A stretch of 64,000 bases of DNA, taken from the NCBI GenBank assembly GCA_020854105.1, contig JADZGB010000027.1, forward strand, positions 97,998 through 161,997, written 5' to 3'. Under the pieces are notes generated by a model that saw only the letters and a list, made by a program, of their open reading frames with translations, was not told the origin of the DNA and did not search any database. Positions within the stretch are counted from its first letter, which is position 1, and each line of letters starts with the position of its first letter. This DNA is from Burkholderiales bacterium. GTDB lineage: Bacteria > Pseudomonadota > Gammaproteobacteria > Burkholderiales > SHXO01. Position numbers and translations under genes: made by a program. Positions 18,405 through 27,079 of the stretch are shown here, piece by piece.

Positions 18405-18761
18405 ATGAATCTGATGAAGTTCCTGAAGGACGAAGAAGGCCAGAGCATGGTCGAGTACGGCATCACCCTGGGTGGTGTCGCGGCCGTGTCCTACATCGCC
18501 ATCGTGATGATGGGCGACCGCGTGGCCGACCTGTACGCGTGGATGGCCAACCACCTGCCGGGCGGCGAGGCGGACGACAACGGTCAGGCCCGAGTCGATT
18601 CCGACGGTCTGGTCGGGCTGAACGAGGACGTGGGCTTCAACGAACAAATTGGGTTCGCCGCTCGCAACGAGCCCGACTACACCATGATCAATACACTGGG
18701 TTCGAACTCGGCCTATGACGACGTCGAGGCTTGGGGTACCCCGGGCGACCCGACCCCCTGA
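18405..18761 (+). CDS. flp: Flp-type pilin with long C-terminal extension
   Basis: 118 aa. The N-terminus is a Flp prepilin: a short leader ending at Gly12 (MKFLKDEEG), then QSMVEYGITLGGVAAVSYI with the Glu at +5 and the hydrophobic assembly helix. Flp pilins usually end after about 55-70 residues. Here an acidic tail of about 60 residues follows (ADDNGQARVDSDGLVGLNED ... PGDPTP), with Asn, Asp and Gly. The pilin would be exported and assembled by the Tad machinery encoded around it. GGAG lies 8 bases before the ATG. The tail may be surface-exposed or glycosylated; that is inference. Confidence 0.9.
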   Translation: MNLMKFLKDEEGQSMVEYGITLGGVAAVSYIAIVMMGDRVADLYAWMANHLPGGEADDNGQARVDSDGLVGLNEDVGFNEQIGFAARNEPDYTMINTLGSNSAYDDVEAWGTPGDPTP

Positions 18762-18871
18762 TCTCCTGATCGGGTGATCGCACGGGCGGCGCCTGCGCCG
18801 TCCGTGCCGTCCCGCGCGGCCGCGCACGCAATGCGCGGCCGCGTTGCGCTTCGCATCCGGTGGATCCTGCC

Positions 18872-19444
18872 ATGAGTCCCGCTGCCGACGTCGTTCCCCT
18901 CTATCTGCTGGGCGCGGTGATCGCGCTCGCGCTGTGCGTGTCCTACTTCGACCTGCGCGAGCGGCGCATTCCCAACAGGCTGCTGGCCGCCGCCATGTGC
19001 TTCGGCTTCGGCGTGTATGCCTGGGCCGGCGAGGCGCTCGGGCTGGCGTTCGTGTCGCGCGCGCTGCTCTACTCGCTCATGGGCATGCTGCTCGGGGCGA
19101 TCTGTCTGCTTCCCGCCTACTTCGTGCGCCAGATGGGCGCGGGCGACGTGAAGCTGCTGATGGTGTTCGGATTCCTGCTCGGCCCGATCGGGGCCGGGCT
19201 CACCCTGCTCACCGGCGCGCTGCTGGGCGGAGCGTGGGCGATGTGGCTGTCCTGGCGCAGCGGCGGGCTGCGCCAGGCGTTCTTCAACCTGCGCATGATG
19301 GCGCGCTCGGCCTGGCTGACCGGCTTCAAGGAACTGCACTGGGATCTGCGCAGCGCCGGTGCGGTGACCATGCCCTACGGCGTGGCCCTGTCCGCCGGCG
19401 CGATCCTGGTGGCGCTCTGGCAGCTGGCGCTGCGCCTGCCCTAG
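18872..19444 (+). CDS. tadV: Tad prepilin peptidase (TadV/CpaA)
   Basis: 190 aa, A24-type aspartic prepilin peptidase in the inner membrane. The two catalytic Asp motifs are seen: YFDLRERRIPN near residue 30 and MGAGDVKLL in the middle. Multiple TM helices surround them. It removes the Flp leader peptide. ATG 18872 is preferred over the in-frame GTG at 18860. The gene follows the pilin gene and precedes the TadE-like gene by seven bases. Confidence 0.92.
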   Translation: MSPAADVVPLYLLGAVIALALCVSYFDLRERRIPNRLLAAAMCFGFGVYAWAGEALGLAFVSRALLYSLMGMLLGAICLLPAYFVRQMGAGDVKLLMVFGFLLGPIGAGLTLLTGALLGGAWAMWLSWRSGGLRQAFFNLRMMARSAWLTGFKELHWDLRSAGAVTMPYGVALSAGAILVALWQLALRLP

Positions 19445-19451
19445 GACGTGC

Positions 19452-20630
19452 ATGGTCGTGCGGCCGATCCGGTGGCGCCCGCCGCCCGCGCACGGGCGGC
19501 AGCGCGGTCAGGCGATGGTGGAGTTCGCCATCATCGCGCTGGTGCTCATCCTGCTGATCGCCGGCGGCATCGAACTCGCGCTGGCCGCGTTCTCCGGGCA
19601 GCGCTCCTCGGATGCAGCCAGGGCGGCCGTCGCGGACTGGGTGTATGCGACGGGGAATGCAGGGGTATACATGTCAAGCGCCACGCCTCTCGAGTGCAGC
19701 GAGGATCCCGTCTACGGCATCTACGGTGAAAACTGCGTCGATTGGCAGATCAGCAATTCCCCTCACGTCGAGCCGCCACTACCTGAGCCGCAAGTGGGAC
19801 TGGGAGACCACGCGCAGTCGTTCGATCGTCCTGCGTGCGATCCGAACGATGCCGCGGTGTACGACGACGGGCTGCCGGATGACTCCGTCACCAATCCCGA
19901 TGATCCAGGAACAGCGGTCTATCTGTTCAATCCCCGACCCATCGACCTGACGGATTGCATCGGCCAGGACGGCGACGATGCCAGCCGCACGCGCCGCGCC
20001 GTCCTGATCGAGAAACTCCCCGCACTCAATCGTGCGCTGTATTCCTCCTACCAGAAGCACTGCGGCGATGCCGACGGCAACGAGGTGATCTGCGGCGACC
20101 CCGCGGTGGTCTCGACCTACCTGCGCCTGCCCGGGCGGCTGGATCCGGTCACCGACACGGTGGGCATCGGCGTGCTGGACAACGACCCGGACTCGCCCGG
20201 CTTCCAGTTCCCGCTCGACGCGGCGCCGCGGCCGGCCTTCGAGATCGAGTGCGCGCCGGGGGGCACGACCGATTATGGCGCGTGCGACACGATGGATAGT
20301 GATGCGGGCAGGGACGAGCCCGTTTGCTGGCGAGAGCAGGACAGCATGGAGCCCGTGCCACTCGCCTGCGAAGTCCGCGTGCGCGTGCGCTACCGCTACG
20401 TCTTCAACGCCTTCCTGCAGTTCCCGTTCATGTACTGGCAGGATCCCCTGCCGCCCGAGGCGCTGGAGCAGCTCGACCGCGGACCGGGCGGGGCCGGCAC
20501 GGTGGGCAGCGAGGTCGCACGCGGCAACGTCCGGCGCCTGCAGCGCACCTTCCTGGGCTGCTGGGAGACGGTCACCATCGGCCCGACTGCCGGCATGCAG
20601 GGCAGCCGCAACCTCAGAGCATGCAATTGA
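19452..20630 (+). CDS. TadE-like pseudopilin, Cys-rich
   Basis: 392 aa. A TadE motif, GQAMVEFAIIALVLILLIAG, with an N-terminal anchor near residue 25, is followed by a long periplasmic domain. That domain is rich in Asp/Pro and contains about a dozen Cys (e.g. CGDADGNEVICGD and CDTMDSDAG), probably in disulfides. TadE/F/G proteins are minor pilins processed by TadV and needed for Flp pilus assembly. The length is nearer to TadG than TadE. It lies between prepilin peptidase and cpaB. Confidence 0.82.
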   Translation: MVVRPIRWRPPPAHGRQRGQAMVEFAIIALVLILLIAGGIELALAAFSGQRSSDAARAAVADWVYATGNAGVYMSSATPLECSEDPVYGIYGENCVDWQISNSPHVEPPLPEPQVGLGDHAQSFDRPACDPNDAAVYDDGLPDDSVTNPDDPGTAVYLFNPRPIDLTDCIGQDGDDASRTRRAVLIEKLPALNRALYSSYQKHCGDADGNEVICGDPAVVSTYLRLPGRLDPVTDTVGIGVLDNDPDSPGFQFPLDAAPRPAFEIECAPGGTTDYGACDTMDSDAGRDEPVCWREQDSMEPVPLACEVRVRVRYRYVFNAFLQFPFMYWQDPLPPEALEQLDRGPGGAGTVGSEVARGNVRRLQRTFLGCWETVTIGPTAGMQGSRNLRACN

Positions 20631-20651
20631 CCCGGAGACGGTGAACACGAC

Positions 20652-21620
20652 ATGGCACAACAACCGATCACGCTTCGCATGCGCCAGCGCCGGCGCCAGC
20701 GCCTCGTCATCCTGGCGGTGGCCTTCCTGCTGCTCGCCGCGGGCGCGGCCTGGTACTGGTACACGGGCACGCGTTCCGAGCCGCAGCGCCGCGAACAGCA
20801 GCCGCCCGGCACCGTCGCCGTCCCCGTCGCGGGCGGCGACATCGCGCTGGGCGAATCGATCCGCCCGCAGTTTCTGCGCAGCCGCTATCTGCCGCCGGCC
20901 GCGGTGCCGCCCGACGCCATCGTGCGCTCCTCGCAGCTCGCCGGGCGCGTGGTGCTGCGCCGCATTCCGGCCGGCGCCTATTTCCGCGAGGACGACCTGG
21001 CCCCGGTGGGCGCGCCGGCGAGCCTGTCCGGCCTGGCCAAGCCGGGCATGCGTATCGTCGTGGTGGAAGCAAGTCAGATTTCCGCCGTACCTGGCTACAT
21101 CCGGCCTGGTGACCGCGTCGACGTCCTGGCAATCTCGTATGGCGGGGGCATGAATCCGGCAAATGCGGCAGCTCAGCGGCTGGCCGCCAGTCCGAACACG
21201 GTGGAGGGCGGCGGCAGCCAGCCGGGTGATCCGAACGCGGCCTCGCGCCGCACGCCTCGACCGGGCGCGGGGATGATGATGATGGGTGCCGAGACGCAGA
21301 TGGTGGCCAAGCTGGTGGGCGAGGACGCCGAGGTGCTGCGCGCGCCGGAGACGCCGCCGCGCGCAGCCGGCAATCCGCGCGCCGCACGCGGCGGCGAGCG
21401 CCACCTGGTGCTGCAGATGAAGCCGGACGATGCGCACATCACCACCCTCTCGCTGGCCGCCGGGAACAGCCTGCGCCTGGTGTTCCGGCCGTTCAACGAA
21501 CGCGAGCGTGTCCGCGCGGAACGTCCGATCGACGAATTCACGCACGTGACCGCCGACGTCAGGCGCATCGAGGTCATCAACGGCGTGAACCGGGGGTACG
21601 AGCAGACCACGCTCGACTGA
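20652..21620 (+). CDS. cpaB: Flp pilus assembly protein CpaB/RcpC
   Basis: 322 aa. One N-terminal TM helix (VILAVAFLLLAAGAAWYWY) is followed by an SAF domain (VAVPVAGGDIALGESIRPQF and GRVVLRRIPAGAYFREDDL). Then comes the RcpC/CpaB domain (GMRIVVVEASQISAVPGYI, RPGDRVDVLAISY, YLILQMKPDDAHI-like VLQMKPDDAHI). CpaB is a periplasmic component that links the secretin and inner-membrane parts of the Tad machine. The middle carries a Pro/Gly/Met linker (MMMMGAE). Confidence 0.88.
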   Translation: MAQQPITLRMRQRRRQRLVILAVAFLLLAAGAAWYWYTGTRSEPQRREQQPPGTVAVPVAGGDIALGESIRPQFLRSRYLPPAAVPPDAIVRSSQLAGRVVLRRIPAGAYFREDDLAPVGAPASLSGLAKPGMRIVVVEASQISAVPGYIRPGDRVDVLAISYGGGMNPANAAAQRLAASPNTVEGGGSQPGDPNAASRRTPRPGAGMMMMGAETQMVAKLVGEDAEVLRAPETPPRAAGNPRAARGGERHLVLQMKPDDAHITTLSLAAGNSLRLVFRPFNERERVRAERPIDEFTHVTADVRRIEVINGVNRGYEQTTLD

Positions 21621-21643
21621 TTTTCTCGCTCGCCCGCCACGCC

Positions 21644-23431
21644 ATGCGCCTGCCGATCGCCCTGGGGCTGCTCGCGTCCCTCTGGCTGGTGCCACCGCTG
21701 CTGCCCATCGCGCAGTGGCCGCTCAAGCACTTCCACCGCGAATGGCTGGCGGCCGCGCTCGCGCTGGCCGCGTGTGCGATGTGGCTGCCGCTGCGCGGGC
21801 AGCCGCTGGTGCTGCCGCGCAGCGGCCTGTATCTGCTGGCATTCGCCCTGTACGTGCTGGCGCAGCCGCTCTTCGTCGATGCCCCGTATGCGCAGCCGGC
21901 GGTGGCCTACGCCCTGTATCTGGGCTGGGCGGCCCTGCTGCTGATTGCCGCGGCGGGTGTGCGCGAGCGTGCCGGCAGCCAGAGCATGGTGCGTGCGATC
22001 TGCTGGGCGGCGTTCGCGGGAGCGCTGCTCACCGCCGCCGCCGGCTGTCTGCAGGCCTACGGCGTGCCGGCCTGGGTGGAGCACCTGATCCTGCAGGACA
22101 GGCGCATGACCGTGTTCGGCAATCTCCAACACGCGAGCTACTTCGCCGACCAGCTGCTGATGGGCATCGTGGCCGGCGCATGGCTGTTCGCCGGCCGGTG
22201 GCTGCGGGCCTGGGCGCTGCTGGCCGGATTCGCGCTCATCGGCCTCGCGCTGGCACTGAGCGGGTCGCGCGCGGTGGTGCTGGTACTGGTGCTGCTGCCG
22301 CTCAGCGGCGCGCTGCTGTGGATGCGCCAGCGTGACGAGTCCCGGTCCGATCCCGCGCCGCGTCGTCTGACCCTGGCCAGTGGCGCAGCGCTGATCGCCT
22401 TCCTAGCCTGGGAGTGGGGCACGCGCACGCTGCCGATGCTCGCGCCGGCAGCCGGGCACAGATCGACGCTCGCGCGCGTACCGCACGATGGCGCCGGCAT
22501 GAACCAGCGCTGGCCGCTGTGGGACAAGGCGCTGGAGATGTTCGCCGACTCGCCCGTATTCGGCGCCGGCCCCGACGCGTTCACATGGCACTACTTCCGG
22601 CTGCTGGAGTCTCAGCCGGCGCTGGCCTACACCGTGCACTCGCACAACCTGGTCACCGAGATCCTCGCCTGCTTCGGGCTGATCGGCACGGGGCTGCTGG
22701 CAGCGGCGCTGGGCGGCTTTGCCTGGCGTCAGCGCGCACGCCTGCCGAAGGCGGCATGGTGGCCGGTGAATGCGATGCTGGCCATCGTGTTGCTGCGGGC
22801 GCTGCTCGATCTCAATCTGTGGTTCGCGCATCTGCTGGCGCCGTTCGTCGTGCTGATGGGCGTGGCGGAGCAGGGCGGGGTGCGCGCACCGGGCAGGTTC
22901 GCCCCACACGCGTACGCGATGGCGGTGGTGATCGGCGCCGTGGTGCTGCTGGTGACGATGCGCGATTTCCGGGCAATGGCGGTCGCCGGTGCGGCCGCGC
23001 GCCCTACCGGGCTGGCGGCGGCGCTCGGGTCCGCGCGCGACAACCCGTTCTTCACCGCCCTGGTCGATTCCATCCGCGCCGATGCCATGCAGGTGGATCT
23101 CGGAGGCAGCCGCGCGCAGCTCGTGCTCAACTCGCGCTCGATGAACTGGCGGCCGACCCCTCGCATGGTGTGGCGCCAGACCGCGCTGCTGGCGGTCAAC
23201 GGCTATCCGGCAGAAGCGTGCCGCCTTCTCGACAAGGCGCTGCGCATCCATCCACGCCATGCCGACCGTGCGCGCGGCTGGTACGTGCGCAACACGGCGA
23301 CGCCCGCGATCGCGACGCTGCTCGGCCAGATGGATGGTCTACAGGCCGGGGGAAGTGTCGAGGCCTCGTGCAACGCGGCGGCCGTGGCGGGTGCGGTGAG
23401 GCAATCGCCCGCGTCGTCGGCGCGGCGGTAG
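21644..23431 (+). CDS. PglL/Wzy-type O-oligosaccharyltransferase or ligase
   Basis: 595 aa multi-pass inner membrane protein with about 12 hydrophobic segments. The HSHNLVTEILACFGLIGT motif in the large periplasmic-loop region and the N-terminal pattern match the Wzy_C/PglL family of O-antigen ligases and pilin O-oligosaccharyltransferases. The C-terminal ~150 residues form a soluble TPR-like domain (AEACRLLDKALRIHPRHADR). It follows cpaB by 23 bases, so it is likely co-expressed with the pilus; glycosylation of the Flp pilin or TadE is inferred. A polysaccharide ligase acting elsewhere is the alternative. Confidence 0.8.
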   Translation: MRLPIALGLLASLWLVPPLLPIAQWPLKHFHREWLAAALALAACAMWLPLRGQPLVLPRSGLYLLAFALYVLAQPLFVDAPYAQPAVAYALYLGWAALLLIAAAGVRERAGSQSMVRAICWAAFAGALLTAAAGCLQAYGVPAWVEHLILQDRRMTVFGNLQHASYFADQLLMGIVAGAWLFAGRWLRAWALLAGFALIGLALALSGSRAVVLVLVLLPLSGALLWMRQRDESRSDPAPRRLTLASGAALIAFLAWEWGTRTLPMLAPAAGHRSTLARVPHDGAGMNQRWPLWDKALEMFADSPVFGAGPDAFTWHYFRLLESQPALAYTVHSHNLVTEILACFGLIGTGLLAAALGGFAWRQRARLPKAAWWPVNAMLAIVLLRALLDLNLWFAHLLAPFVVLMGVAEQGGVRAPGRFAPHAYAMAVVIGAVVLLVTMRDFRAMAVAGAAARPTGLAAALGSARDNPFFTALVDSIRADAMQVDLGGSRAQLVLNSRSMNWRPTPRMVWRQTALLAVNGYPAEACRLLDKALRIHPRHADRARGWYVRNTATPAIATLLGQMDGLQAGGSVEASCNAAAVAGAVRQSPASSARR

Positions 23432-23465
23432 GCACGCCTTTCGTCAGCGCGGCGCAAGCCTCGAT

Positions 23466-23498
23466 CATCGTCATCCCGGCGAAAGCCCGGATCCAGGG
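23466..23498. repeat. Dispersed hairpin repeat overlapping the DUF192 gene end
   Basis: CATCCCGGCGAAAGCCCGGA plus TCCAGG. This copy encodes the last residues (GSGLSPG) and TGA stop of the DUF192 gene on the minus strand. Confidence 0.7.
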
Positions 23499-23836
23499 AA
23501 GCATTCGACGATGCGCAGCCGGTCGCCCTCGGCCACCTCGATCCTGCGGCCGGCGTTGAATTCGATCACGCTCCGTGCCTGCCGCACCCAGGGCGACACG
23601 CGCCAGGGACGCATGGCCTGGGCCACGCGCAGCACGCGCTGCTCGGCGTCGAGGAAGACCACGTGCAGCGCATAGCGCATGAAGTGCGTATGCACCTGCT
23701 GACAGGGACGGATCCACAGCGCGGCGTCGTCTGCCAGAGGCGCGTGGCCGATCAGTCCGCGCAGGCGCGCGAAGAAGGAATCGGCGACGAGCAGGCGTTC
23801 GGCGAGGACCGCATCGCGCGTGACGTTGATCAGCAT
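23471..23836 (-). CDS. DUF192 family protein
   Basis: 121 aa. DUF192 proteins are small beta-rich domains; here LRGLIGHAPLADDAALWIRP, THFMRYALHVVFLDAEQRV and GRRIEVAEGDRLRI match the family core. The role is unknown, but a DUF192 gene commonly ends tad operons in betaproteobacteria. No signal peptide is present, unlike many exported DUF192 proteins. GGAGG precedes ATG 23836. The last codons and stop come from a dispersed repeat, so the natural C-terminus may have been shorter or longer. Confidence 0.85.
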   Translation of the reverse strand: MLINVTRDAVLAERLLVADSFFARLRGLIGHAPLADDAALWIRPCQQVHTHFMRYALHVVFLDAEQRVLRVAQAMRPWRVSPWVRQARSVIEFNAGRRIEVAEGDRLRIVECFPGSGLSPG

Positions 23837-23856
23837 CGTGCCTCCTGCGTTCGCGT

Positions 23857-24714
23857 TCACAGGCCGCGCATGCCCTGCAGCACCTGTTCGAGCACGCGCA
23901 CCACGCGCAGCCAGGAGGGCATGGCGGCGACTACCAGGATCGCCGGAAAGATGGTGAACAGCATCGGGAAGAGCATGCGGATCGGCAGCCGTTCGGCCCG
24001 GCGCTGGATCTCGGCCTCGTTGTCGCGAAACAGTGCGCGTGCGTGGTGGTGCAGCACGCGCCCGAGCGACCCGCCGCTGATGTCCGCCTGGATCAGCGCG
24101 CTGGTGACGTCGGACACCTCCAGCACGTTGCAGCGCTGCGCCCACAGGCGCAGAGCGTCGGTGCGGCGCTGCCCGCGGCGCATCGCCTCGTTCATGACGT
24201 TCAGGTCGAAGTAGAGCGGATGCGCGGCATCGGCCTCGCGCAGCAGATAGGACAACGCCGCCTCGAAGCCCTGCCCGCCTTCCATGACCGCGGCGAGCAG
24301 CTCCAGCGCATTGGGCAGTTCGCGCTTGATGCGCTGTGTGCGCGCATTGGCACGCATGCGCAGCAGCCACACGCTCGCCGCCAGCCCGGCGAAGCCGGAT
24401 GCCACCGCCACGCCGCTCGCGGGCAGGGCGGCGGTGCCGCTGGCGAGTGCGCCGGCGAACCCGGCCGCGGCCCCGACCGCCATGACGGTCACGCGTCCGC
24501 GCCAGGTGGAGAGGAATCCGGACAGGTGGTAGAAGAACCACGCCGGCCCGCGCAGGCCGTAGTCGCCCGCGCTCAGATCCTCGCGCTCCTCCTGCTGCGC
24601 GCCCTCGAGCCCGAACAGCAGGCGCTCGCGCAGGGCGTCGCGGCGCATCTCCAGCACCACCCACCCCGTGGCGCCGAGCAGCAGCAGGAAGGCGGCGGCG
24701 AGGACGACGCCCAT
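23857..24714 (-). CDS. tadC: Tad inner-membrane platform protein TadC
   Basis: 285 aa, type II secretion F-domain protein. TM segments lie at the N-terminus, around residues 75-110 and at the C-terminus (LFTIFPAILVVAAMPSWL). The F-domain core includes MEGGQGFEAALSYLLREA and SALIQADISGGSLGRVLHHH. With TadB it forms the inner-membrane platform worked by the TadA ATPase. It lies four bases after tadB. Confidence 0.92.
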   Translation of the reverse strand: MGVVLAAAFLLLLGATGWVVLEMRRDALRERLLFGLEGAQQEEREDLSAGDYGLRGPAWFFYHLSGFLSTWRGRVTVMAVGAAAGFAGALASGTAALPASGVAVASGFAGLAASVWLLRMRANARTQRIKRELPNALELLAAVMEGGQGFEAALSYLLREADAAHPLYFDLNVMNEAMRRGQRRTDALRLWAQRCNVLEVSDVTSALIQADISGGSLGRVLHHHARALFRDNEAEIQRRAERLPIRMLFPMLFTIFPAILVVAAMPSWLRVVRVLEQVLQGMRGL

Positions 24715-24718
24715 CGTC

Positions 24719-25666
24719 TCAGCTGTCCAGGCGCGCGATGCGCCGCAGCCAGAAGAAACCGACGACCATCAGTGCACCGGCCACCATCAGCGCCTTCTGT
24801 CCGATCGGGTCGGCCAGCATCTCCTGGAACAGGTGCGGATTGAAGCTGTAGGTGATGAAGCCGATGACGAAGGGCAGGGCGATGAGCACGATGCTCGCCA
24901 GGCGCGCCTGGGCGGTGAGCGTGTCCACGCGCAGCTCCATGCGCCGGCGGCTCTCGAGCTGGTCGAGGACGTAGCCGAGCATGGTGCTCATCTCGCCGCC
25001 CGCGTCCCACTTGATGCGCAGCGCCGTGGACAGCAACTTGCCCGCCGCGCTGTTCCAGTTCTCGGCCCAGTCGCGCCACACCTCCACCGGCGCGGCGCCG
25101 ATCTCGAGGCGCCGGATAATTTCGTTCATCGACGGGCCCAGGGGTGCGGGAGCGTTGCGCGCGGCATTGCGCACGGCGGCCAGCGGGGTGCCGCCGGCAC
25201 CGAGCGTGGTGATCATCTGCGTCACGAAGGAGGGCAGCTGCAGTTCCAGCTTGCGCACGCGGCTGGCCGACACCATCGACAGCACGACCCAGGTGATCGC
25301 GATCACCGCCAGGAACGCGAGCAGACCCACGTCCACCCGGCCGCTGAGGAGCAGCGCGACGAGCAGCGCGAGCACGGCGGCGGCCGCCACGGCCAGCACG
25401 AAGCCGGCGAGGCCGAGCGGCATGCCCACACGCAGCAGGCGCTCCTGCAGCCTGCGTGCGAGCGGCGAGCGCGACAGCAGACGTTGCAGCGCCGCGACCT
25501 GCAGCAGGTCGGCCGCATCCTTCCACAGCGACACGTCCCGTGCCGGCTCGTCGAACACGCCCGCCATGAGGCGTTCGCGCTGCGCGTCCAGGCGCGTGAT
25601 CCACAGGTACCACGCGAACAGCGCCACCACGGCGGCGGCGAGCACGAGCAGCACGACGATGGCCAC
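24719..25666 (-). CDS. tadB: Tad inner-membrane platform protein TadB
   Basis: 315 aa. An N-terminal TM helix is followed by further hydrophobic segments near residues 85-140 and a C-terminal pair. The F-domain motif is LPSFVTQMITTLGAGGTPLA, with IKWDAGGEMSTMLGYVLDQL. It is the paralogue and partner of TadC. It is packed between tadA (four bases away) and tadC in one operon. Confidence 0.92.
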   Translation of the reverse strand: MAIVVLLVLAAAVVALFAWYLWITRLDAQRERLMAGVFDEPARDVSLWKDAADLLQVAALQRLLSRSPLARRLQERLLRVGMPLGLAGFVLAVAAAAVLALLVALLLSGRVDVGLLAFLAVIAITWVVLSMVSASRVRKLELQLPSFVTQMITTLGAGGTPLAAVRNAARNAPAPLGPSMNEIIRRLEIGAAPVEVWRDWAENWNSAAGKLLSTALRIKWDAGGEMSTMLGYVLDQLESRRRMELRVDTLTAQARLASIVLIALPFVIGFITYSFNPHLFQEMLADPIGQKALMVAGALMVVGFFWLRRIARLDS

Positions 25667-25670
25667 CTGG

Positions 25671-27077
25671 TCAGTCCTCGCGGAACAGCTCGGGGTCGAG
25701 CACCACGTCGCGCTCGTGGAAGTGCTCGGCGTGCGCGCTGACGATGCCGGTGGGCCGGGTCACCAGTGCGTTGCCCTCGCGCCGGGTGACGAACAGGTCC
25801 TGGGTCAGCACCACGCCGTTGTCGGTGCCGGTGATCTCGGTGATGAAGGCAACGCGCCGCTGCCCGCCCTCGTAGCGGTTCAGATGCACGATGAGCTGGA
25901 TGGCCGAGGCGATCTGCTCGCGCAGCACGCGCTGCGGCAGTTCCACGTCCGCCATCAGCATCATCGTCTCCAGGCGGGCCAGCGTGTCGCGCGGCGAGTT
26001 CGAGTGCAGCGTGGTGAGGCTGCCGTCGTGGCCGGTGTTCATCGCCTGCAGCATGTCCAGCGCCTCGGACCCGCGCGCTTCCCCGACGATGATGCGGTCG
26101 GGACGCATGCGCAGTGCGTTGCGCACCAGATCGCGGATGGACACGAAGCCCCTGCCCTCGGTGTTGGACGGACGTGCCTCCAGACGCACCAGATGCCGGT
26201 GGCTGAGGATCAGTTCAGCCGTGTCCTCGATGGTGAGGACGCGCTCGTCCTCGCCGATGAAGTGCGACAGGCAGTTGAGCATGGTGGTCTTGCCGGAGCC
26301 GGTGGCGCCGCTCACCACGATGTTCAGGCGTGCCTGCACCGCGGCGCGCAGGAACTGCGCAGCGCGCCTGGGCACCGAGCCGCGCTCGACCAGTTCCTCC
26401 AGGCGCAGGATGTCGCGCATGAAACGGCGGATCGAGATGGCCGGGCCGTCGATCGACAGCGGCGGGATGATCACGTTCACCCGGCTGCCGTCGGGCAGGC
26501 GCGCGTCGGCCATGGGCGAGCCCTCGTCCACGCGCCGTCCCACGCGCGAGAGAATGCGCTCGATGGTGAGCATCAGGTGCTCGTTGTCGTGGAAGCGCAC
26601 GTCGGTCGATTCGAGCACGCCGTGGCGTTCCACGAACACCGTGTGCGGCCCATTGACCAGGATGTCGGCCACGGTCGCGTCCGCCATCAGCGGCGCGAGC
26701 GGACCCAGCCCGATCAGCTCGTAGACCAGGTCGCTGCGCAGGCGCAGGCGCTCGACCCGGGACAGGGGAATGGTCTCGGCCTCGAGCGTGACGGCGAGGT
26801 AGTCGTCCACCGCCGTCTCGATCTGCCCGAGCGTGGCATTGGCCACCGCCTGCGGATTGAGCACGTCCACCAGTGCGCGGTGCAGGCGCTGGCGCACCTG
26901 GTCATAGCCGGTGGAGGTGGCCTGCACCGGATCCTCGCGCAGCATGCGGCCTTCCATGGCCGGCTTGGCCAGCGAGCGCATGCGCTCGGCGATCAGGCTG
27001 GAGTGCTGGTGCTGCGTGCGGCGCAGGTTGTCGCGCAGGGTGGTACCGGGGTCGCGCGGGAGCGGATCCTCGGACAT
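25671..27077 (-). CDS. tadA: Tad secretion ATPase TadA/CpaF
   Basis: 468 aa hexameric motor ATPase that powers Flp pilus assembly. The Walker A motif is SGATGSGKTTMLN (about 255). VRLEARPSN, the Asp-box/Walker B region RPDRIIVGEARGSEALDMLQ (about 330) and the His-box GHDGSLTTLHSNSPRD follow. The N-terminal helical domain precedes LVNGPHTVFVERHG. ATG 27077 lies two bases after the tadZ stop; an upstream ATG would add a 14-residue leader inside tadZ. Confidence 0.95.
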   Translation of the reverse strand: MSEDPLPRDPGTTLRDNLRRTQHQHSSLIAERMRSLAKPAMEGRMLREDPVQATSTGYDQVRQRLHRALVDVLNPQAVANATLGQIETAVDDYLAVTLEAETIPLSRVERLRLRSDLVYELIGLGPLAPLMADATVADILVNGPHTVFVERHGVLESTDVRFHDNEHLMLTIERILSRVGRRVDEGSPMADARLPDGSRVNVIIPPLSIDGPAISIRRFMRDILRLEELVERGSVPRRAAQFLRAAVQARLNIVVSGATGSGKTTMLNCLSHFIGEDERVLTIEDTAELILSHRHLVRLEARPSNTEGRGFVSIRDLVRNALRMRPDRIIVGEARGSEALDMLQAMNTGHDGSLTTLHSNSPRDTLARLETMMLMADVELPQRVLREQIASAIQLIVHLNRYEGGQRRVAFITEITGTDNGVVLTQDLFVTRREGNALVTRPTGIVSAHAEHFHERDVVLDPELFRED

Positions 27078-27079
27078 GG

